NCBI GenBank assembly: GCA_017419405.1
Contig: JAFOLH010000014.1
Coordinates: 62,001-126,000, forward strand
Direction: 5' to 3'
From: Renibacterium sp.
GTDB lineage: Bacteria; Actinomycetota; Actinomycetes; Actinomycetales; Micrococcaceae
DNA length: 64,000 bases
The number at the start of each line of letters is the position of its first letter. Positions within the stretch are counted from its first letter, which is position 1. The position numbers and the translations under genes were made by a program. Positions 59,735 through 64,000 of the stretch are shown piece after piece. The notes beneath the pieces are model-generated. The model had not been told where the DNA came from. It searched no databases and saw only the letters and a list, made by a program, of their open reading frames with translations.

Positions 59735-60744
59735 AGGCCGTTTTGCGTCCGGACTTCTTCAATGATCCGCAGGGCCGCCACCGCGTCGAGGGGATCGACC
59801 GGTGGCGGCCCTGATCCGTTGAGCGCGGCGGCGAGCAATGCGTAGAAGCGTGGATAATCACCGCGCACCGTGGGCACGGCCCGCAACTGGTCGCCTTGGC
59901 CGAACCACCCCCAATGCGGCTCCGGATCCACTCCGTACCGGTCATCGCCAGGCAGGATTCCGGCTTGGATCTGGGCTTCTTGCAGGTCTCCGTGCTGCTT
60001 CAGATAGCCGCCCGCGGTACCGAGCACCCGGATCCGGGGCGCGAATTGCCCCGAAGTCAGATTCATCGCCAAATGCGAGCGCACTCCGGAGGCGTGCTGC
60101 AAGGCAAGGAAAACATCGTCGTCGCTCGGCTCTTGGGCCCGACGGGCGTCGAGCTCGCCGTACACCCGTTGCACCGGGCCGAACAATTGCAGGGCCTGGT
60201 CGATCAAGTGCGCGCCCAAGTCGAACAGCACCCCGTGGCCCGGGCCGGCCGAGGCTTTCCAGGGTTTGCTGATCTCCGGCGCCCAGCGCTCCATCCGGGA
60301 CTCGAACCGGGTCACTTCACCGAACGCGCCCTGCCGCAAGAGTTCCTGCACGGTCTGGAACTCGCCGTCCCAGCGCCGGTTCTGATAGACGGTGAGCAAT
60401 CTGCCGGCCTGTTCCGCGTGCGCGATCAATTCGAGCGCCTCGGCGCTGCTGGGCGCGAACGGTTTGTCCACCACTACTGCGAGCCCGGCGTCCAACGCGG
60501 CGTGGCCCAGTGCCACGTGACTGCCCGGCGGCGTCGCTACGACTACTGCGTCGAGTTCGCCGAAAGACAGCTCCCCGAACGCGCCGACCACCCGGGTGCT
60601 TGGGTAGTTTTGCTCCGCGTGCGCCCGGCGGGCCGGATCCGCGGTGACAATCGCAGCCAGCGACAGCGCCGGATCGGCCTGGATCGCGGGGGCGTGGAAG
60701 ACGCTTCCGGCCAAGCCGAAGCCGACGACGGCGACCCGGATCAT
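59731..60744 (-). CDS. Gfo/Idh/MocA-family oxidoreductase
   Basis: A 337-residue NAD(P)-dependent sugar or polyol dehydrogenase-like enzyme. The N-terminal Rossmann segment is VAVVGFGLAGSVFHAPAIQ; VVVATPPGSHVALGHAALD and VVDKPFAPSSAEA (EKP-type motif, here DKP) follow, with GVLFDLGAHLIDQALQLFG (active His) later. Its start overlaps the upstream oxidase gene (ATGA), so the two are an operon. The stop is four bases into the convergent transporter end. Confidence 0.9.
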   Translation of the reverse strand: MIRVAVVGFGLAGSVFHAPAIQADPALSLAAIVTADPARRAHAEQNYPSTRVVGAFGELSFGELDAVVVATPPGSHVALGHAALDAGLAVVVDKPFAPSSAEALELIAHAEQAGRLLTVYQNRRWDGEFQTVQELLRQGAFGEVTRFESRMERWAPEISKPWKASAGPGHGVLFDLGAHLIDQALQLFGPVQRVYGELDARRAQEPSDDDVFLALQHASGVRSHLAMNLTSGQFAPRIRVLGTAGGYLKQHGDLQEAQIQAGILPGDDRYGVDPEPHWGWFGQGDQLRAVPTVRGDYPRFYALLAAALNGSGPPPVDPLDAVAALRIIEEVRTQNGL

Positions 60745-61910
60745 GCGGCCGGCCCGGCCACCCGGTGCAGGGCTTCAGGGATCAGATCGGCGATGGCGGC
60801 ATAGCCGTCCACCGCCATCAGCAAGTCGGCCTCGGCCAGGATCCCGCGCAATACCTGTTCGACGCCGGCTGCCCCCGCCACGGTGAGTCCGTAGACATAG
60901 GGCCGGCCGATGCCCACCGCACGCGCGCCCAGGGCCAGCGCTTTCACCACATCGGTGCCGCTGCGCACTCCGGAGTCGAAGAGCACCGGGAGTCCGGTGG
61001 CCTCGACCACCGCCGGCAAGCACTGCAATGCGGAAAGCCCGCCATTGGCTTGCCGCCCGCCGTGATTCGAGCAGATGATGCCGTCGGCACCATGGTCTTG
61101 CGCCTTCTTGGCGTCTTCCGGGGCGCAGATGCCCTTGATGATCAGCGGCAACGAGGTGGCTTCGCGCAAGGCGTCGATATCCGACCAGTTAAGCGTAGGC
61201 CGGCCGAATATCCCGGCCCAGGTCAGTTCGACCGCACCGGCCTGGCCGGCCGGTTGCGCGGCCACCAGCTCTTGGAACCTGGGGTCGCTGCGATAGTTTT
61301 CCAAGCACAGGCCGCGGAGCATCGGAATATAGCCGTTGGACAGGTCCCGCGGCCGCCAGCCATTGACCCAGGTGTCCACGGTGACCACGATTCCGGCGTA
61401 CCCGGCCGCTTCGGCCCGGCTGACCAGGCTCTGCGACAACTCGGGGTCGTTGGGCGGATACAACTGGAAGAAGCCCGGGGTCGCGCCTTGCGCCAAACGG
61501 ACCTGCTCCAAGGTCGCCGCGGAGAGCGTGGAAGCGAACATCGGAACCCCGGTGACCGCCGAGGCCCGGGCCACCGCCAGGTCGCCGTCTTCCCGGCACG
61601 CGCCGAGCACCCCCACCGGACTCATGAAGATCGGGCTCGGGAACCGTTGGCCGAACAACTCCACGGACAGGTCGCGCTGCGCAGCGCCGACGAGCATCCT
61701 GGGCATCAGCCCCCATTGCGCGAAGGCCTCGACGTTGAGCCGTTGCGTCCGTTCATCGCCGGCGCCGCCGGCCACATAACCCAACAGCTCCGGATCCAGC
61801 ACTTGGTGGGCTGCGGCTTCGAGCCCCTCGAAGGCAATCGGCAATGCCGGTTTCCGGCCCGCCGCTCCGGCCAGGTAAATACCCATTTGATAGTCGCCGA
61901 AATTCGCCAT
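60741..61910 (-). CDS. FMN-dependent 2-hydroxyacid oxidase (lactate 2-monooxygenase type)
   Basis: A 389-residue flavin enzyme. The catalytic His lies in CSNHGGRQANGG, the FMN site in FDSGVRSGTDVVKALALGAR and then VGIGRPYVYGL, and VTVDTWVNGWRPRDLSNGY is the form seen in lactate 2-monooxygenases. It oxidises L-2-hydroxyacids to keto acids or carboxylic acids. Overlaps the Gfo/Idh gene by four bases. The substrate, L-lactate, is likely but not proven. Confidence 0.9.
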   Translation of the reverse strand: MANFGDYQMGIYLAGAAGRKPALPIAFEGLEAAAHQVLDPELLGYVAGGAGDERTQRLNVEAFAQWGLMPRMLVGAAQRDLSVELFGQRFPSPIFMSPVGVLGACREDGDLAVARASAVTGVPMFASTLSAATLEQVRLAQGATPGFFQLYPPNDPELSQSLVSRAEAAGYAGIVVTVDTWVNGWRPRDLSNGYIPMLRGLCLENYRSDPRFQELVAAQPAGQAGAVELTWAGIFGRPTLNWSDIDALREATSLPLIIKGICAPEDAKKAQDHGADGIICSNHGGRQANGGLSALQCLPAVVEATGLPVLFDSGVRSGTDVVKALALGARAVGIGRPYVYGLTVAGAAGVEQVLRGILAEADLLMAVDGYAAIADLIPEALHRVAGPAA

Positions 61911-62064
61911 GAAGGGACCTCAATTCGAAAAATTGACCGGTGCGGATCTCCCCCAGTACCCCACCCTAGTTGAGCCTGGCGGTTGCCGTCGATGACCACA
62001 ATCCGGCAACCACAATCCGCCGTCGGACCTGCCCGAAAGGGCAATTGTTTACTGCCCGGTTCGG

Positions 62065-63294
62065 TTACAGACGCGGCCTGGCGGCCCACCGCTCGGCTTT
62101 GATCGCCGCGTGCAGCTCCAGCCTGACCATTCCGTTGAGCGGTTCCGCGGCCAAAACCGACCGAATCCTGGCCAGCCGGTTGTAGATCGAGCTGCGGTGC
62201 AGATGCAATTTGTCCGCCACGTCCTGGACCGAGCCGTCGTTGTCGTAGATCAATTCCAACATCGGCAGCAATTCCGCGTTCCGGTCCGCCTCGGCCAGCC
62301 GACGGTAGTTCACGGAGCTGATCCGGCCCCAGCGCCCGCCCGCCAGCAGTTGGTAGATCCCGGTGGCCCGGCAGTCGACCAGTTCGCCCAATTCCGGATC
62401 CACCGCTCCGGCTTGCGCCGCGACCTTGGATTGCGCGTAAGCCTCGGGAAGGAGCCCGAGATTGCCGAACGGCTCGCTGATCCCCAAGACCATCCGGTCC
62501 GAAGCCCGGCCCAACCGCTTGCTCAATTCCAGCTGGTAACGCACCAGCACCGCGGCGTGGTTGGCCCGGCCGACCGAATCCCGGAACAACATCACCGCAT
62601 GGGTTCCGGTTCCGGCGCTGAACAACGCGGCATCGAGTCCGATGGTCGCCTGCAGAGCAGCACTGCGGTGGGTCAGCGTCGCCGCGATCGGGTCATCGGC
62701 CGAAGCCGCATGGGCCTCGGCGATCTCGAAAGCGGTCACCAATTGCCACGGCCCCCGGTTGTGCACTTCGCTCCAGCCCGCCACCGCGGCCAGCGCTCCG
62801 GCCTCGCCCGAACATGCTGCCAGGAACTCCTGTTCGCGGCCGCGCCGGAACTCGGATTCGGCGGTGTTGGAATCCAACAGCAAGGAGGCCAAGAGGTCCA
62901 ACTGGTTGCGCACCCGGGGCAGTTGGGCCAAGATCGCGGTCGCCGATTCCTCCGACTCCTCCTGCTGCACCCACAAGTAGCCGACCCGGTACCCGCGGAC
63001 CAGCAGCGGTACGCACACCCGCCCGAGCATGCCCAGCTGTTCGTTCGCCGGCAGGGCCACGGGCCGGACCGCGACCGCAATGCCGTGCGCCAGCTGCCAG
63101 GCGCTGACGTCGGCCGGAACCCGTTTGCTCAGCAGGAAGTTGACCCGCACCTTGTCGGCGTGCGGCTGGTTGGAGCTGTAAGCCAGCAGCAAGCCATCGA
63201 CGTCTTCGAGCGACAGCCCGCGGCCGAGCACCGCCGCCACCTCTTCCACCAGTCCCTCTACGTCGTGACTCTGCATATCGACAGGATACGACAC
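62065..63294 (-). CDS. PucR-family transcriptional regulator, likely controls ald
   Basis: A 409-residue regulator. The C-terminal helix-turn-helix is GSVQDVADKLHLHRSSIYNR (PucR/HTH_30), and the central part is a GGDEF-related CdaR domain. The start may be GTG 63294 or ATG 63276; neither has a clear ribosome site. It is divergent from ald. PucR proteins (AdeR) are known to activate alanine dehydrogenase genes in actinobacteria and bacilli, which fits this layout. Confidence 0.85.
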   Translation of the reverse strand: MSYPVDMQSHDVEGLVEEVAAVLGRGLSLEDVDGLLLAYSSNQPHADKVRVNFLLSKRVPADVSAWQLAHGIAVAVRPVALPANEQLGMLGRVCVPLLVRGYRVGYLWVQQEESEESATAILAQLPRVRNQLDLLASLLLDSNTAESEFRRGREQEFLAACSGEAGALAAVAGWSEVHNRGPWQLVTAFEIAEAHAASADDPIAATLTHRSAALQATIGLDAALFSAGTGTHAVMLFRDSVGRANHAAVLVRYQLELSKRLGRASDRMVLGISEPFGNLGLLPEAYAQSKVAAQAGAVDPELGELVDCRATGIYQLLAGGRWGRISSVNYRRLAEADRNAELLPMLELIYDNDGSVQDVADKLHLHRSSIYNRLARIRSVLAAEPLNGMVRLELHAAIKAERWAARPRL

Positions 63295-63308
63295 TTGACG
63301 TGCCTAGG

Positions 63309-63324
63309 TTCGACAAATGTCGAA
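63309..63324. promoter_or_regulatory. Palindrome between the PucR gene and ald
   Basis: TTCGACAAATGTCGAA is a perfect 16-bp palindrome (two seven-base arms, AA centre). CGACA half-sites also occur at 63279-63283 and 63289-63293. It lies in the 160-bp region between the divergent genes and is the likely binding site of the PucR protein. Confidence 0.7.
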
Positions 63325-63454
63325 TCTGGTTCCTGAAAATCCTTGAAATTACGCGGATTTCGGCAGCGCGCCAGAACTCGGCGGCTGTCCGCCACCTCAC
63401 ATCCGGTCTTAAGCTGATGGAGTTAGACGTTGCCCCTAAGACGGAGTTTTTTCG

Positions 63455-64000
63455 ATGATCATCGGCGTTCCCAAGGAAATCAAGAACAACGAATTCCGCG
63501 TGGCCATTACGGCTTCCGGCGTGCACGAGTTCATCAGCCACGGCCACACCGTCCTGATCGAGCGCGGCGCGGGCGTCGGCTCCTCGATTTCCGACGACGA
63601 ATACGCCGTGGCCGGCGCCGAGTTGGTCGACTCCGCGGATGAGCTCTGGGCCCGGGCCGACATGGTGATGAAAGTCAAAGAGCCGATCGCGGCCGAGTAC
63701 CACCGGTTCCGCGAGGGCCTGGTGCTGTTCACCTACCTGCACTTGGCCGCCGAGCCCGAACTGACCGCAGAGCTGGTCAAATCCGGCGTCACGGCGATCG
63801 CCTACGAAACCGTCCAAGAAGGCCGCGCCCTGCCGCTGCTGGCTCCCATGTCCGAGGTCGCCGGGCGGCTCTCGGTACAGGTCGGCGCACAGTCCTTGAT
63901 GGCCCCGGCGGGCGGAAAAGGCGTGCTGCTCGGCGGCGTCCCCGGCGTGCGCCCCGCCAAAGTCGTCGTGCTGGGTGCCGGTGTAGCGGGCACCAACGCC
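63455..64000 (+). CDS. ald: Alanine dehydrogenase, 3' end outside window
   Basis: NAD-dependent enzyme converting L-alanine to pyruvate and ammonia. The first 182 residues are present of about 370. The opening [19 protein letters not shown] has the substrate-binding Arg15, and MKVKEPI, FTYLHLA (Lys75/His96 region) and [11 protein letters not shown] are family marks. [13 protein letters not shown] starts the NAD domain. ATG 63455 lies eight bases after GACGGAG. The divergent PucR regulator probably activates it. Confidence 0.95.
   Translation, partial: MIIGVPKEIKNNEFRVAITASGVHEFISHGHTVLIERGAGVGSSISDDEYAVAGAELVDSADELWARADMVMKVKEPIAAEYHRFREGLVLFTYLHLAAEPELTAELVKSGVTAIAYETVQEGRALPLLAPMSEVAGRLSVQVGAQSLMAPAGGKGVLLGGVPGVRPAKVVVLGAGVAGTNA

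Overview
This window is chromosomal DNA of a high-GC actinobacterium, most likely a member of the Micrococcaceae close to Arthrobacter. That placement is inference. It rests on GC-rich codon use, frequent GTG and TTG starts, GTGA/ATGA gene overlaps, a mycothiol-type maleylpyruvate isomerase fold, an HU protein with a Lys/Ala/Pro tail, iron boxes of DtxR/IdeR type, and a GC-rich type I-E-like CRISPR repeat. Most genes are ordinary housekeeping or metabolic genes. Several AT-richer accessory patches interrupt them.

Left part (1-21.8 kb): a truncated tryptophan 2,3-dioxygenase gene, tRNA-Gly(CCC), a secreted phosphodiesterase behind a PHO-box-like triple repeat, an M15 carboxypeptidase, a divergent MFS/LysR pair, panD with an AEC transporter, a HerA-like ATPase, a ferritin behind two iron boxes, a CopD-CtaG fusion overlapping a thioredoxin/NHL gene, HU, an aldo/keto reductase, a secreted HNH nuclease, a PhyH/AraC pair, and the zinc-independent ribosomal set rpmB-rpmG-rpsN. 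A single 29-nt sequence resembling the window's own CRISPR repeat (25/29) sits at 17455-17483, about 6 kb from the array.

Middle part (21.8-37.5 kb): a gene remnant, an AT-rich promoter, a cysteine-bearing secreted protein with a two-helix membrane partner, then an orphan CRISPR array of 13 repeats and 12 spacers with no cas genes in the window. A CitMHS transporter with a UspA protein, a zinc alcohol dehydrogenase, and a SRPBCC-EVE-MarR operon follow. That operon has a perfect palindrome over its promoter and appears to give a leaderless mRNA. Next come a NadR-like protein with a destroyed P-loop and a five-gene iron-siderophore uptake operon, whose promoter box closely matches the ferritin box. 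Two SGNH hydrolase paralogues lie on either side of this segment.

Right part (37.5-64 kb): a glutathionyl-hydroquinone-reductase-like protein and an MFS transporter fused to two carboxypeptidase-regulatory-like domains, with its own TetR and operator. An apparent 1488-bp insertion follows. It carries one PD-(D/E)XK-like gene between perfect 28-bp direct repeats, and one repeat copy is the 3' end of a thioesterase gene. Further on are a Fic gene in a second AT-richer patch, alcohol dehydrogenase, FBP-domain protein, MalY, S10 peptidase, an FAD monooxygenase behind duplicated operators, a WYL/VOC pair, three more transporter or lipoprotein genes, a Gfo/Idh and 2-hydroxyacid oxidase pair, and a PucR regulator divergent from ald (cut by the window end).

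The strongest candidates for something undescribed are the 28-bp-repeat element (42679-44194) and the solitary CRISPR-like repeat (17455-17483).
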